A stretch of 64,000 nucleotides of DNA from the NCBI RefSeq assembly GCF_030733425.1, contig NZ_JASHIZ010000015.1:41672-105671 (forward strand), read 5' to 3'. The stretch comes from Roseovarius sp. MMSF_3350 (lineage in GTDB: Bacteria > Pseudomonadota > Alphaproteobacteria > Rhodobacterales > Rhodobacteraceae). Shown here piece after piece: positions 9,112 to 18,025 of this stretch. The translations under genes and the position numbers were made by a program. The notes below the pieces were generated by a model. That model searched no databases and was not told the DNA's origin. It saw only the letters and a list, made by a program, of their open reading frames with translations. Numbering within the stretch: position 1 is the stretch's first letter; each line of letters opens with the position of its first letter.

Positions 9112-9346
9112 TTCTTGATCATCACGCCAATAAAGCAGGCGGGCAAGTGATGTTTTTCCACCGCTTCAAGGCCCGCTTGACGTGTGGCCAATCCATCTCA
9201 TGCACGCCTGTTTTAAAGGCAGGTGCAAGAATATCGCAAAATTAATAGGCGCATGGATGGGGCGTTGTGGCCGCCGGAAACGCTTGGGCTGGATCAGGTG
9301 GCGCGGTGCATGCTCGGTTCCGGCGTCCTGGTAAGCGAAAGCCCCT

Positions 9347-10183
9347 ATGCACCTTGTTCAGAACTTCGAGGCCTCCGCCGACGCACCGCGCCTTCCCCGG
9401 GCGATCGGCCAGTTGCGCGTGTCCTCCAAGATGCGCGACGGGACCAGTTGCATCGACGCGCTGTACAGCGCGGGCTGCGCACGGGCTGTCTTTCCGCGCC
9501 GAACGGATGCCGTTGAGGCCATCGTGGTGAACACGTCGGGAGGGCTGACGGGGGGTGACAGTTTCGACGTCGACGCACGCGCCGGACGTGGCAGCAGGCT
9601 GGTGATCACGACGCAAGCCGCCGAACGGGCATATCGCAGCACCAGCGGGCAGGCGCGCGTCAGAACGAAGATTGCCGTAGAGGCAGAGGCGACGATGTGC
9701 TGGCTTCCGCAGGAATTGCTGATCTTCGAAGGGGCGGCTCTCGATCGGCGGCTGGATGTCGACCTGTCCGCGAAAGCGGCGGAATTCTTAATGGCCGAGC
9801 CGATCGTCCTGGGCCGTACCGCCATGCGCGAAGTGATCCATGATGCGACCTTTCTCGACAGGATCAGCGTTCGGCGCGGCGGGCGACCGGTCTATGAAGA
9901 CCGCCTTTCGCTGACGGGCGATGTGCAGGCGCTTCTGGATCAGACCGCGACCGCAGGCGGGATGCAGGCGATGGCCAGCGCGCTCTATGTCGGCCCCCGT
10001 GCCGAAGCTCTGCTGCAACAGGTGCGCGCGCTTCTGCCGGCAACCGGAGGGGCCAGCCTGCTTCGTCCGGATATACTCGTGGTCCGACTGCTTGGGGGGG
10101 ATGGTTTCATGCTGCGGTCGGCGCTGTGTCCGGTGCTTGAGGCATTGTCCGGGGCCGTACTGCCAAGATCCTGGAGGCTTTGA
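9347..10183 (+). CDS. ureD: Urease accessory protein UreD
   Basis: A 278-residue UreD (UreH) with the family hallmarks [11 protein letters not shown] near residue 64, [11 protein letters not shown] and [12 protein letters not shown]. UreD binds apo-urease and, with UreF and UreG, forms the complex that inserts nickel. It is the first gene of the urease operon, divergent from the exported protein at 8.7-9.1 kb. Its stop lies five bases before the ureA start. Length is normal for the family. Confidence 0.95.
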   Translation: MHLVQNFEASADAPRLPRAIGQLRVSSKMRDGTSCIDALYSAGCARAVFPRRTDAVEAIVVNTSGGLTGGDSFDVDARAGRGSRLVITTQAAERAYRSTSGQARVRTKIAVEAEATMCWLPQELLIFEGAALDRRLDVDLSAKAAEFLMAEPIVLGRTAMREVIHDATFLDRISVRRGGRPVYEDRLSLTGDVQALLDQTATAGGMQAMASALYVGPRAEALLQQVRALLPATGGASLLRPDILVVRLLGGDGFMLRSALCPVLEALSGAVLPRSWRL

Positions 10184-10188
10184 GAAAC

Positions 10189-10491
10189 ATGCAACTTACG
10201 CCAAGAGAAAAGGACAAGCTGATGATCGCGATGGCGGCAGAAGTCGCGCGCAAGCGCCTCGCGCGGGGGGTGAAGCTGAATTACCCCGAAGCGATTGCCC
10301 TGATCACCGATGCGGTCGTGGAGGGCGCGCGCGACGGCCGATCTGTCGCAGACATGATGGCGGCCGGGGCCGAAGTGGTCTCGCGCGGTCAATGCATGCA
10401 AGGGGTACCTGAAATGATCCATGAGGTTCAGGTCGAGGCTACCTTTCCCGACGGCACCAAGCTTGTCACCGTTCACAATCCCATCCGCTGA
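10189..10491 (+). CDS. ureA: Urease gamma subunit UreA
   Basis: A 100-residue protein, the standard UreA length, starting [13 protein letters not shown]. Motifs are [25 protein letters not shown] and [20 protein letters not shown]. The ATG at 10189 is preferred over an in-frame TTG at 10180, because GGAGG at 10173-10177 is then well spaced. UreA is the smallest of the three structural subunits of (UreABC)3. Confidence 0.97.
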   Translation: MQLTPREKDKLMIAMAAEVARKRLARGVKLNYPEAIALITDAVVEGARDGRSVADMMAAGAEVVSRGQCMQGVPEMIHEVQVEATFPDGTKLVTVHNPIR

Positions 10492-10511
10492 CCCGATAGG
10501 AGACATAATCC

Positions 10512-11087
10512 ATGCGACGCCTCGCCCTTACCCTCGTTCCTGCCTTGCTGGCTGCCGGCCCGGCACTTGCCCATCTCGATCCGGGTGAACACGGTTCTTT
10601 CGCGGCGGGTTTCTCGCATCCGGTATTCGGGGCCGACCATATTATGGCGATGGTTGCGGTAGGGCTGTGGGCGGCCAGCCTTGGCGGACGGGCCTTTTGG
10701 GCATTGCCGGCGGGATTTGTGGGCGCGATGGCCGGTGGGTTCGTGATGGCACTGGGCGGTGTGCCGCTGCCCCTGGTCGAGCCGATGATCCTCGCTTCGG
10801 TGCTTTTGCTTGGGCTGTTGATCGCGCTTGCGGCGCGGCTGCCATTGCCTGCGGCCGTGACGATCGTGGCGGCGATGGGTCTCTTTCACGGTCACGCGCA
10901 CGGGGCCGAGATCGGCAGCGCGGGGGCGCTGGCCTACCTTGCGGGTTTCGTCGTCGCGACGGGGGTGCTGCACGCGCTGGGCGCCGCCGCCGGCTGGGCA
11001 CTGGGCCGGTCGGGCGGCGCTTTGCTGTCACGTGGGGCCGGGCTGGCGGTCGCCATTGGCGGGTCTGCGCTGGTCATGGGGGGATGA
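10512..11087 (+). CDS. ureJ: HupE/UreJ-family nickel permease-like membrane protein
   Basis: A 191-residue integral membrane protein with an N-terminal signal-like helix ([13 protein letters not shown]) and about six further membrane segments. [12 protein letters not shown] and [11 protein letters not shown] are the His/Asp motifs of the HupE/UreJ family, thought to move nickel or cobalt. AGGAG precedes the ATG. Its place between ureA and ureB suggests it supplies nickel to the urease being assembled. Transport activity is inferred from the family. Confidence 0.9.
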   Translation: MRRLALTLVPALLAAGPALAHLDPGEHGSFAAGFSHPVFGADHIMAMVAVGLWAASLGGRAFWALPAGFVGAMAGGFVMALGGVPLPLVEPMILASVLLLGLLIALAARLPLPAAVTIVAAMGLFHGHAHGAEIGSAGALAYLAGFVVATGVLHALGAAAGWALGRSGGALLSRGAGLAVAIGGSALVMGG

Positions 11088-11091
11088 GGCG

Positions 11092-11397
11092 ATGATACCC
11101 GGAGAAATTTTTGCCGCAGAAGGCGCGCTGGAGTTGAACGCTGACCGTCAGGCTATCACGTTGGAGGTCGCGAATACAGGCGACCGGCCCGTTCAGGTGG
11201 GCAGCCACTACCACTTTGCCGAGACGAACCCGGCGCTTGATTTCGATCGTGACGCCGCCCGTGGCCACCGTCTGGACATCGCCGCCGGTACTGCCGTGCG
11301 GTTCGAGCCGGGCCAGCGCCGCGAGGTACAGTTGATCCCCATCTCGGGCGCGCGCCGAATTTTTGGATTCAACCAGCAGGTCATGGGAGAGCTATGA
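11092..11397 (+). CDS. ureB: Urease beta subunit UreB
   Basis: A 101-residue protein starting MIPGEIF, with the UreB motifs [33 protein letters not shown] and [10 protein letters not shown]. The length is typical for the separate beta subunit. The stop overlaps the ATG of the next small gene (TATGATGG), indicating translational coupling. Together with UreA and UreC it forms the cytoplasmic urease. Confidence 0.97.
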   Translation: MIPGEIFAAEGALELNADRQAITLEVANTGDRPVQVGSHYHFAETNPALDFDRDAARGHRLDIAAGTAVRFEPGQRREVQLIPISGARRIFGFNQQVMGEL

Positions 11398-11711
11398 TGG
11401 GTCGCACATCCGACGCAATGAATGCTTGGTCGAACGCGCTCGAAGCCGGGATGATCATGGCCGAGGCCTATGCCGTCATCGCCATGCGGCTTTGGGGCAT
11501 GGCCGGGCTGTGGGCGGTCACACCGTCCGAAAACCACCGCATGATGTCCGAAAAGGCGGCGGCATTGACGCGCTCGATGCTCGATGCCAACACCGCTGCC
11601 TTTCGCGGTGGTGACCCGTCCCGGATCATCGCCGCCGCGATGAAGCCCGTCCGGCAGAAAACCCGTGCCAACGCCCGCCGCCTCGCCAAACGCGGTCCGA
11701 AGAGAAGGTAA
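11394..11711 (+). CDS. Small helical protein of unknown function inside the urease operon
   Basis: A 105-residue protein lying between ureB and ureC, where most urease operons have no gene. It is nearly all alpha-helical, rich in Met and Ala ([20 protein letters not shown]), with a strongly basic tail ending [11 protein letters not shown]. Helical periodicity and the [11 protein letters not shown] segment resemble small phasin-like or DNA/protein-binding helical proteins, but I cannot assign a family. Its start (11394, or 11397 from the second ATG) overlaps the ureB stop, and ureC starts four bases after it ends, so it is surely co-translated. Confidence 0.75.
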   Translation: MMGRTSDAMNAWSNALEAGMIMAEAYAVIAMRLWGMAGLWAVTPSENHRMMSEKAAALTRSMLDANTAAFRGGDPSRIIAAAMKPVRQKTRANARRLAKRGPKRR

Positions 11712-11715
11712 GTTT

Positions 11716-13476
11716 ATGCCCACCAGTATCTCTCGCTCGGATTATGCCGCCATGTTCGGTCCCACGACCGGCGACAAGGTGCGGCTGGCCGACACTGATC
11801 TGATCATCGAGGTCGAACGCGACTTGACGGCCCTGAACGCGGGTGCAGCCACGACGGGCGGTACCGGAGACAACGCCACCCTCTACGGCGAGGAGGTCAA
11901 ATTCGGTGGTGGCAAGGTTATCCGGGACGGCATGGGGCAGTCCCAGGCCACCCGGTCCGAAGGCGCGGTGGATACCGTGATCACGAATGCCCTGATCCTG
12001 GACTACACCGGCATCTACAAGGCGGATGTCGGTCTGAAGGACGGCACCATCCTTAAGATCGGCAAGGCCGGCAACCCCGACACCCAGCCGGGCGTCGACA
12101 TCATCATCGGCCCCGGAACCGAGGTCATTGCAGGCGAAGGCCGCATCCTGACGGCAGGCGGCTTCGACAGTCATATCCATTTCATCTGTCCGCAACAGAT
12201 CGAGGACGCGTTGCATTCGGGACTGACGACGATGCTGGGCGGTGGTACGGGGCCGGCGCACGGTACGCTCGCCACCACCTGCACGCCGGGGCCGTGGCAT
12301 CTCGGGCGGATGTTGCAGGCCGCCGATGCCTTTCCGATGAACCTGGCCTTCGCGGGAAAAGGAAACGCGTCGCTGCCGGCGGCGCTGGAAGAGCAGATTA
12401 TCGCCGGGGCCTGCGCGCTAAAACTGCACGAGGACTGGGGCACGACCCCGGCGGCCATAGACTGCTGCCTGTCCGTCGCGGACGCGATGGATGTGCAGGT
12501 AATGATCCACACGGACACGCTCAACGAGTCGGGCTTCGTGGAAAACACCGTGGCGGCGATGAAGGGCAGGACGATCCATGCCTTCCACACCGAGGGCGCG
12601 GGTGGCGGGCACGCACCCGATATCATCAAGATCTGCGGGCAGGGAAACGTGTTGCCCTCCTCGACCAACCCGACGCGGCCCTTCACGGTGAACACGCTGG
12701 AAGAGCATCTGGACATGCTGATGGTCTGCCACCACCTCGACAAGTCGATCCCCGAGGATATCGCCTTTGCCGAAAGCCGCATCCGGCGCGAGACCATCGC
12801 CGCCGAGGATATCCTGCACGACATGGGAGCGTTCAGCATCATCGCTTCGGACAGCCAGGCCATGGGTCGTGTCGGAGAGGTGATCATCCGCACGTGGCAG
12901 ACGGCGGACAAAATGAGGAAACAACGCGGTCGCCTGTCCGAGGAGACCGGCGAGAACGACAATCTGCGGGTCCGTCGTTATGTCGCCAAGTACACGATCA
13001 ATCCGGCCATCGCGCACGGCCTGTCGGACCATATCGGCTCCGTCGAGGAAGGCAAGAGGGCCGATCTGGTGCTGTGGCATCCGGCGTTCTTCGGAGTGAA
13101 GCCCGAGATGGTTCTGATCGGCGGGTCGATCGCCTGTGCGCAGATGGGCGACCCCAACGCCTCGATCCCGACGCCACAACCGGTTTACACACGCCCCATG
13201 TTCGGCGCTTTCGGTCGCGCCGTCGAAGCATCGGCGGTGACCTTCGTTTCGGCAGCTGCCGCGGATGCGGGCATCGGAGACAGCCTTGGGCTCGCCAAGC
13301 AGACGCTGCCCGTTCAGAAAACCCGCGACATCGGCAAGGCCGACCTGAAGCTCAACGATGCTTGCCCTGAGATCGACGTGAACCCCGAAACCTACGAAGT
13401 GCGCGCTAACGGCGAATTGCTGACCTGTGAACCGGCCAGCGAGTTGCCCATGGCGCAGCGCTATTTCCTGTATTGA
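11716..13476 (+). CDS. ureC: Urease alpha subunit UreC (catalytic), with N-terminal insertion
   Basis: A 586-residue catalytic subunit that hydrolyses urea to ammonia and carbamate. All nickel ligands and active-site residues are present: His153 and His155 (HIH), the carbamylated Lys236 in LKLHED, His238, His265, His291, flap Cys338 (MVCHHL) and Asp379. They are offset by 19 from the Klebsiella numbering. About 17 of these come from an insertion at residues 39-56, between DLT and [11 protein letters not shown], rich in Gly, Ala and Thr. The ATG at 11716 gives the usual [17 protein letters not shown] start. Confidence 0.97.
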   Translation: MPTSISRSDYAAMFGPTTGDKVRLADTDLIIEVERDLTALNAGAATTGGTGDNATLYGEEVKFGGGKVIRDGMGQSQATRSEGAVDTVITNALILDYTGIYKADVGLKDGTILKIGKAGNPDTQPGVDIIIGPGTEVIAGEGRILTAGGFDSHIHFICPQQIEDALHSGLTTMLGGGTGPAHGTLATTCTPGPWHLGRMLQAADAFPMNLAFAGKGNASLPAALEEQIIAGACALKLHEDWGTTPAAIDCCLSVADAMDVQVMIHTDTLNESGFVENTVAAMKGRTIHAFHTEGAGGGHAPDIIKICGQGNVLPSSTNPTRPFTVNTLEEHLDMLMVCHHLDKSIPEDIAFAESRIRRETIAAEDILHDMGAFSIIASDSQAMGRVGEVIIRTWQTADKMRKQRGRLSEETGENDNLRVRRYVAKYTINPAIAHGLSDHIGSVEEGKRADLVLWHPAFFGVKPEMVLIGGSIACAQMGDPNASIPTPQPVYTRPMFGAFGRAVEASAVTFVSAAAADAGIGDSLGLAKQTLPVQKTRDIGKADLKLNDACPEIDVNPETYEVRANGELLTCEPASELPMAQRYFLY

Positions 13477-13481
13477 ACACC

Positions 13482-13955
13482 ATGACACACCTTCCGATCG
13501 CCCAGAAACTGCACGAGGCCGGCACCTGGACCGGTGAGGCGGCGCTGTGTGCGCTGACCTACGAAGACCGTTTTTTCCGACGCCGCAAGCTTACCGTGGA
13601 TCAAGGTTGGTCGCTTGTGGCCGATTTCGAACAGACGGTGTCGTTAAATGACGGAGACGCCCTGGAAACCACCGATGGGCGGCTTGTGCGCATCGCCGCG
13701 GCCCCGGAGGCACTGTTGGCAGTGTCGGGGCCCGGTCTGGCGCGCTTGGCTTGGCATATCGGCAACCGGCACACGCCCTGCCAGGTGGAGGCGGACAGGC
13801 TTTTGATCCGCGATGATCCGGTGATCGCGCATATGCTGGCCCATCTGGGTGCGACCATGACGCCGGTCACCGAACCCTTCAAACCCGAGGGCGGCGCCTA
13901 TGGCCATGGCCGGACCCACAGCCACGAACACGGAGCGACGGCCCATGCGCACTGA
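13482..13955 (+). CDS. ureE: Urease nickel metallochaperone UreE
   Basis: A 157-residue UreE. The N-terminal peptide-binding half is followed by the metal-binding half with LAWHIGNRHTPCQVE, whose His is the conserved nickel ligand. A His-rich tail ([18 protein letters not shown]) can store extra nickel. UreE hands nickel to UreG. An in-frame TTG at 13473 is possible, but the ATG at 13482 is likelier. Its last codons overlap the ureF start. Confidence 0.94.
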   Translation: MTHLPIAQKLHEAGTWTGEAALCALTYEDRFFRRRKLTVDQGWSLVADFEQTVSLNDGDALETTDGRLVRIAAAPEALLAVSGPGLARLAWHIGNRHTPCQVEADRLLIRDDPVIAHMLAHLGATMTPVTEPFKPEGGAYGHGRTHSHEHGATAHAH

Positions 13956-14583
13956 TGCCTGGCTATTGACACTGGCTCAGTGGCTGTCCCCGGCATATCC
14001 CATTGGCGCCTTCGCCTGGTCGCACGGGATAGAACAAGCCGTTCGTGATGGACAGATCACGGATGCCGACACCTTGCAGGCATGGCTGCGCACCTGCCTG
14101 AGCGAAGGCGCGGGCCGCACGGACGCGATCTGGCTGCGGCTCGCCGCGGGGCCCGGAGACGTGAACGAGATCGACGCGCAACTTCGCGCCTTCGCGCCCT
14201 CCGCCGAACGTCTGTCCGAGACAGTTAGGCAGGGAGCCGCTTTCGTGTATACAACCAATGCCGTCTGGGGGCTCGAGCTCCCTCAGCTTGCCTTGCCGGT
14301 TGCAACGGGACGCGCGGCGCATCTGATGAAGCTCGACATCGACGCCTGCGTGCTGCTCTACCTGCAATCTTTCGTGTCCAACCTCGTTTCCGCCGCCCTG
14401 CGCCTGATGCCGCTCGGCCAGACGGAAGGACAGCGCGTTCTGACTGCGCTTCAGGATGACATCCTACGCGTCGAAGAAGAGACACGGGGCGCAGACCTCA
14501 ACGACATCTTCAGCAACGCATTCCTGTCCGACATCGCGTCGATGCGGCATGAGACCCTCGAACCAAGGCTTTTTCAGTCATGA
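13945..14583 (+). CDS. ureF: Urease accessory protein UreF
   Basis: A 212-residue UreF with [19 protein letters not shown] near the N-terminus and [18 protein letters not shown] in the C-terminal half, both typical. UreF bridges UreD and UreG in the nickel-loading complex and controls UreG GTPase activity. The ATG at 13945 overlaps the ureE end by 11 bases. The stop overlaps the ureG start by ATGA. Confidence 0.95.
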   Translation: MRTDAWLLTLAQWLSPAYPIGAFAWSHGIEQAVRDGQITDADTLQAWLRTCLSEGAGRTDAIWLRLAAGPGDVNEIDAQLRAFAPSAERLSETVRQGAAFVYTTNAVWGLELPQLALPVATGRAAHLMKLDIDACVLLYLQSFVSNLVSAALRLMPLGQTEGQRVLTALQDDILRVEEETRGADLNDIFSNAFLSDIASMRHETLEPRLFQS

Positions 14584-15203
14584 CCAGGATGAACGGTCCC
14601 TTGCGCATCGGAATTGGCGGTCCGGTTGGCGCGGGCAAAACCACGTTGACCGCCCGTCTGTCAGAGCGGATGAAGGACACGTATTCGATCGGCGTGATCA
14701 CCAACGACATTTACACTCAGGAAGATGCCGACGCGCTGGTGCGGATGCAGATCCTGCCCTCGGACCGGATCATCGGAGTCGAAACTGGAGGCTGTCCGCA
14801 CACGGCAATCCGCGAAGACGCATCGATAAACCTGGCCGCTGTCGCCGAAATGCGCGACCGCCACCCGGATGTCGAGGTGGTGTTGATCGAGTCGGGCGGC
14901 GACAACCTGTCCGCCACGTTCAGCCCGGAACTGGCCGATCTGACGGTCTACGTGATCGACACTGCGGCGGGCGAGGAGATACCGCGCAAGGGCGGCCCGG
15001 CGATAACACGATCCGACCTGCTGGTGATCAACAAGACGGACCTCGCACCGCACGTAGGCGCGTCGCTGGACGTGATGCGAGAGGACGCTGCGCGGATGCG
15101 GCAGGGGCGCCCCTTCATTTTCACGTCGCTCAAGTCAGGTGTCGGCGTCGACGAAGTTCTGAACGAAATCAAAGCTATATCCGGTCTCGGCAAGACAGGG
15201 TAG
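14580..15203 (+). CDS. ureG: Urease accessory GTPase UreG
   Basis: A 207-residue SIMIBI GTPase. P-loop [11 protein letters not shown] is at about 11-21, the metal-binding CPH motif is in [15 protein letters not shown], the UreG stretch is [15 protein letters not shown], and the guanine motif is NKTDL. It dimerises through the CPH cysteine and histidine with nickel bound, and GTP hydrolysis drives metal release into urease. It is the last gene of the operon. No convincing terminator hairpin was seen directly after it. Confidence 0.96.
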   Translation: MTRMNGPLRIGIGGPVGAGKTTLTARLSERMKDTYSIGVITNDIYTQEDADALVRMQILPSDRIIGVETGGCPHTAIREDASINLAAVAEMRDRHPDVEVVLIESGGDNLSATFSPELADLTVYVIDTAAGEEIPRKGGPAITRSDLLVINKTDLAPHVGASLDVMREDAARMRQGRPFIFTSLKSGVGVDEVLNEIKAISGLGKTG

Positions 15204-15742
15204 GCATGTCAACTCGCAGGCGTAAGGCGCTTAGGGTTGATACACGTCTTCTGCAGAGAAGTATGGTGAGGTGTCCGAGACCTGGCGGTGTGCCGCGGCC
15301 CGAAACCGGCTTCTGTGCCTGATTGCGAGGGCGGCATCGAAGTCCGACAGCTTAGAGCTTTGATTGTCCCGATTTTCGTAATTCAACATCTCAATCTATC
15401 CCGATTATCAAAATGGCGTCAAAAGCTTAATTTACGGTCACGCACCAACCGGACGAAAGGAGTAGACCGCGCAATTGCTTACCGGGATCAGCCCCGATTC
15501 GGACGATCCGATGATGAAATAATCTTCCATAAAAGGCGTGTTTCTTTTTCCTGAACACGCCAATTTCCGACCATCATGCAACGTCTACGCCAAACTCTAC
15601 GGCAAAGTTGCAAGCACCCGTCAAAGAAAAAACGCTACCCTGCCGACGCCTGCGCCGGGGAAGCAATCCAGCAATCGTTCCGGAAAGCCGCCCTCCCACG
15701 GCCTTTATGGATCTCTCGAAATATCGAACAAAGGAACTTTAA
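15204..15742. other. Intergenic region after the urease operon
   Basis: About 540 bases without a supported gene. Short open frames occur but none has a ribosome site or recognisable protein. Base composition is more AT-rich from 15360 to 15560 than in the flanking genes. It must hold the urease operon end and the promoter of the hydrolase gene at 15743, but no specific element could be named. Confidence 0.6.
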
Positions 15743-16525
15743 ATGTCCAAGAAACTCAGGACTGCCGTCGCCGCCGCTGCCGCCGCCGCGACCATCACCG
15801 CCAGCGCAAGCGCGCAGGAAACGATCCCCGCGGAACAGCGGGTCAAATCCGTCGTCCTCGTCCACGGCGCCTTTGCGGACGGTTCGGGCTGGCGCGGCGT
15901 GTACGATATCCTTACCGCGCGGGGCTATCGTGTCAGCATCGTTCAGAACCCCCTGACCTCCCTGCAGGACGACGTGGCCGCAACCGACCGCATCCTAGAC
16001 CGTCAGGACGGTCCGTCGATCCTCGTCGGGCATTCCTACGGCGGCACGGTCATCACCGAGGCGGGCATCAACCCCAACGTCGCGGGCCTCGTATACGTTT
16101 CCGCGCTGGCCCCGGATGTGGGAGAGACCACGGGCGATCAGTTCGCCGACATCCCCGCGCCGCCCGAGTTCATCATCGAAACCGGCGAGGACGGCTTCGG
16201 CTTCGTCAACCTCGAGGAATTCAAGACGGGCTTTGCCGGCGACACTACTGATGCAGACGCGGCCTTCCTCCGCGATAGCCAGGTGCCGATCAACATGGAG
16301 ATCTTCGGAACGCCCGTGAAGCATGCCGCCTGGAAGGACAAGCCGAGCTGGGCCGTGATCGCGACCGAGGACAAGGCCATCGACCCGAAACTGCTGCGTC
16401 ACACCGCGGATCGGATCGGCGCCGTTTCGGTCGAGGTGCCCGCCAGCCATGTGGTCTTTCTGACCAAGCCCGGCGAAGTCGCCGACGTGATCGATCAGGC
16501 CGCCCGTGCCTCCGGCGGAAGCTGA
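15743..16525 (+). CDS. Exported alpha/beta hydrolase
   Basis: A 260-residue hydrolase with an Ala-rich signal peptide (residues 1-24, ending TASASA). The mature part begins the fold with SVVLVHGAFADGSGW. The nucleophile Ser98 is in GHSYGG and the general base is probably the His in PASHVVF near the C-terminus. It resembles the salicylate esterase / hydroxynitrile lyase-like branch of AB hydrolase 6. AAAGGAA precedes the ATG. The substrate is unknown. A second alpha/beta hydrolase follows at 16.8 kb. Confidence 0.88.
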   Translation: MSKKLRTAVAAAAAAATITASASAQETIPAEQRVKSVVLVHGAFADGSGWRGVYDILTARGYRVSIVQNPLTSLQDDVAATDRILDRQDGPSILVGHSYGGTVITEAGINPNVAGLVYVSALAPDVGETTGDQFADIPAPPEFIIETGEDGFGFVNLEEFKTGFAGDTTDADAAFLRDSQVPINMEIFGTPVKHAAWKDKPSWAVIATEDKAIDPKLLRHTADRIGAVSVEVPASHVVFLTKPGEVADVIDQAARASGGS

Positions 16526-16627
16526 CCTAGCAAGCTCATGCGGCGGGCTGGTCTCGCCGCGTGAACCTCCAGCCCGTTCACCCAGAAATCTTATGCGGGG
16601 AATTCACCCCGGCAATGGAGCCAGACC

Positions 16628-16831
16628 ATGTCCCGTATTAACGTGAAATCCATTCTTTCGTGGAGCGTAATACTGTTCCTGATCTCTGTAGCGGCGGTTT
16701 CCATCGCCACGTGGATCGTTAACGTCGACAGTTTCTCCGGCAGCTACCCTCAAGCCGACCGCGCATGTAACTTGCCCGGATCCGAGCCGTGCCAGATCGT
16801 CATATCGGGCAAGCGCCATGTCCGGTTCTGA
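16628..16831 (+). CDS. Small membrane-anchored protein of unknown function
   Basis: A 67-residue open frame with GGAG about nine bases upstream. A single strong hydrophobic helix (residues 10-30, SWSVILFLISVAAVSIATWI) is followed by a short hydrophilic tail with two cysteines (RACNLPGSEPC) on the probable outer face. It overlaps the start of the next hydrolase gene by 14 bases, which suggests coupling. No family recognised. It could be a spurious frame, but the helix plus paired cysteines and the overlap favour a real gene. Confidence 0.5.
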   Translation: MSRINVKSILSWSVILFLISVAAVSIATWIVNVDSFSGSYPQADRACNLPGSEPCQIVISGKRHVRF

Positions 16832-17795
16832 CTCGTTCCACATGACCCGGCGCAGTGCGATTGCCGGCGGCGCGGGTCTGCTGATTGCGGCGAGCACGCC
16901 TTGCCTGACCGCCTCCGGCCTGCGGGCCGAAACATCACCCTCCAACACAGGACCACAGACCATGACCTATATCTCCGCCGATGACGGCACGCAGATCTTC
17001 TACCGCGACTGGGGCCCGCGTGATGCGCAACCCATCGTGTTCCACCACGGCTGGCCCCTGACGGCCGACGAATGGGACGCCCAGATGCTCTATTTCCTAG
17101 ACAAGGGCTTTCGCGTGATCGCTTTCGATCGGCGCGGGCACGGGCGCTCGGACCAGACGGAAACCGGCAACGAGATGGACACCTATGCCGCCGATGTCAT
17201 CGCCCTGGCCGACGCGCTGGACCTGAAGGCGGCCGTGCATGTGGGCCATTCCACCGGCGGTGGCGAGGTCGTGCACTACGTCGCCCGCGCCAAGCCCGGG
17301 CGTGTCTCGAAACTGGTCCTGATCGGCGCCGTGCCGCCGGTGATGGTGAAGAAGGACGGCAACCCCGATGGCACGCCGCTGGAGGTGTTCGACGGTTTCC
17401 GCGAGGCGCTTCTGGCGAACCGGCCGCAATTCTACCTCGACGTGGCATCGGGCCCCTTCTACGGCTTCAACCGACCCGGTGCGGAGGTCAGCGAAGGCCT
17501 GATCCGCAACTGGTGGCGGCAGGGAATGCAGGGCAGCGCCAAGGCGCATTACGATTGCATCAAGGCCTTTTCCGAGACCGACTTCACCGAGGATCTGAAG
17601 GCGATCCAACTGCCGACGCTTGTGATGCATGGCAGTGACGATCAGGTCGTGCCCTTCAAGGCCTCCGCCGCGCGGACGGTCGAGATCATGCCGAACGCGA
17701 CGCTCAATGTCTATGAGGGTGCGTCGCACGGTATGGCGGCCACTATGGCCGGCAAGATCAACGAGGACATCCTGGGCTTCCTCAAGTCCAGCTGA
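16818..17795 (+). CDS. Alpha/beta hydrolase, non-heme chloroperoxidase type, with Tat-like leader
   Basis: A 325-residue protein. Residues 9-38 look like a twin-arginine signal (MTRRSAIAGGAGLLIAA) ending near LRAE. From Met49 it matches cofactor-free haloperoxidase/esterases: HHGWPLTADEWDAQM, RRGHGRSDQ, nucleophile Ser145 in GHSTGGGE, the Asp in HGSDDQVVP and the His in GASHGM. Relatives are usually cytoplasmic and start at the equivalent of Met49 (16962), so the leader is an addition. An ATG at 16842 is an alternative start. Substrate unknown, probably an ester or peracid reaction. Confidence 0.88.
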   Translation: MSGSDSFHMTRRSAIAGGAGLLIAASTPCLTASGLRAETSPSNTGPQTMTYISADDGTQIFYRDWGPRDAQPIVFHHGWPLTADEWDAQMLYFLDKGFRVIAFDRRGHGRSDQTETGNEMDTYAADVIALADALDLKAAVHVGHSTGGGEVVHYVARAKPGRVSKLVLIGAVPPVMVKKDGNPDGTPLEVFDGFREALLANRPQFYLDVASGPFYGFNRPGAEVSEGLIRNWWRQGMQGSAKAHYDCIKAFSETDFTEDLKAIQLPTLVMHGSDDQVVPFKASAARTVEIMPNATLNVYEGASHGMAATMAGKINEDILGFLKSS

Positions 17796-17847
17796 AAAGG
17801 CGCGCCTGTCCCCCGATGCGCGCCTGCGCGGGCTCTGCCGCCCGCCA

Positions 17848-17877
17848 AGCTTCCCCCGCTTCTCCCCGGGGGAAGCT
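17848..17877. terminator. Perfect 10-bp hairpin between convergent genes
   Basis: AGCTTCCCCC and GGGGGAAGCT pair perfectly around a 10-base loop. It lies between the convergent ends of the hydrolase (stop 17795) and the dual ATPase gene (stop 18026). It has no T-tract, so it may act as a bidirectional or Rho-assisted terminator. Confidence 0.55.
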
Positions 17878-18025
17878 CATGTAAGCTGAAACGATGCAGA
17901 ACTCATTTACCTGGAACGGTGCGGCATCGCAGAAACAAAAGCCTGGAGCTGTGAACCTTGAAGACCAAGCGCGCGATGTCGTGAAGATAGTTCGGATAGG
18001 GCGTATCATCTCGTCAAAAGATCGC

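Noticed and set aside
15288..15554. An 88-codon open frame after ureG
   Set aside because: It has no ribosome site, no recognisable domain and lies in AT-rich intergenic DNA.
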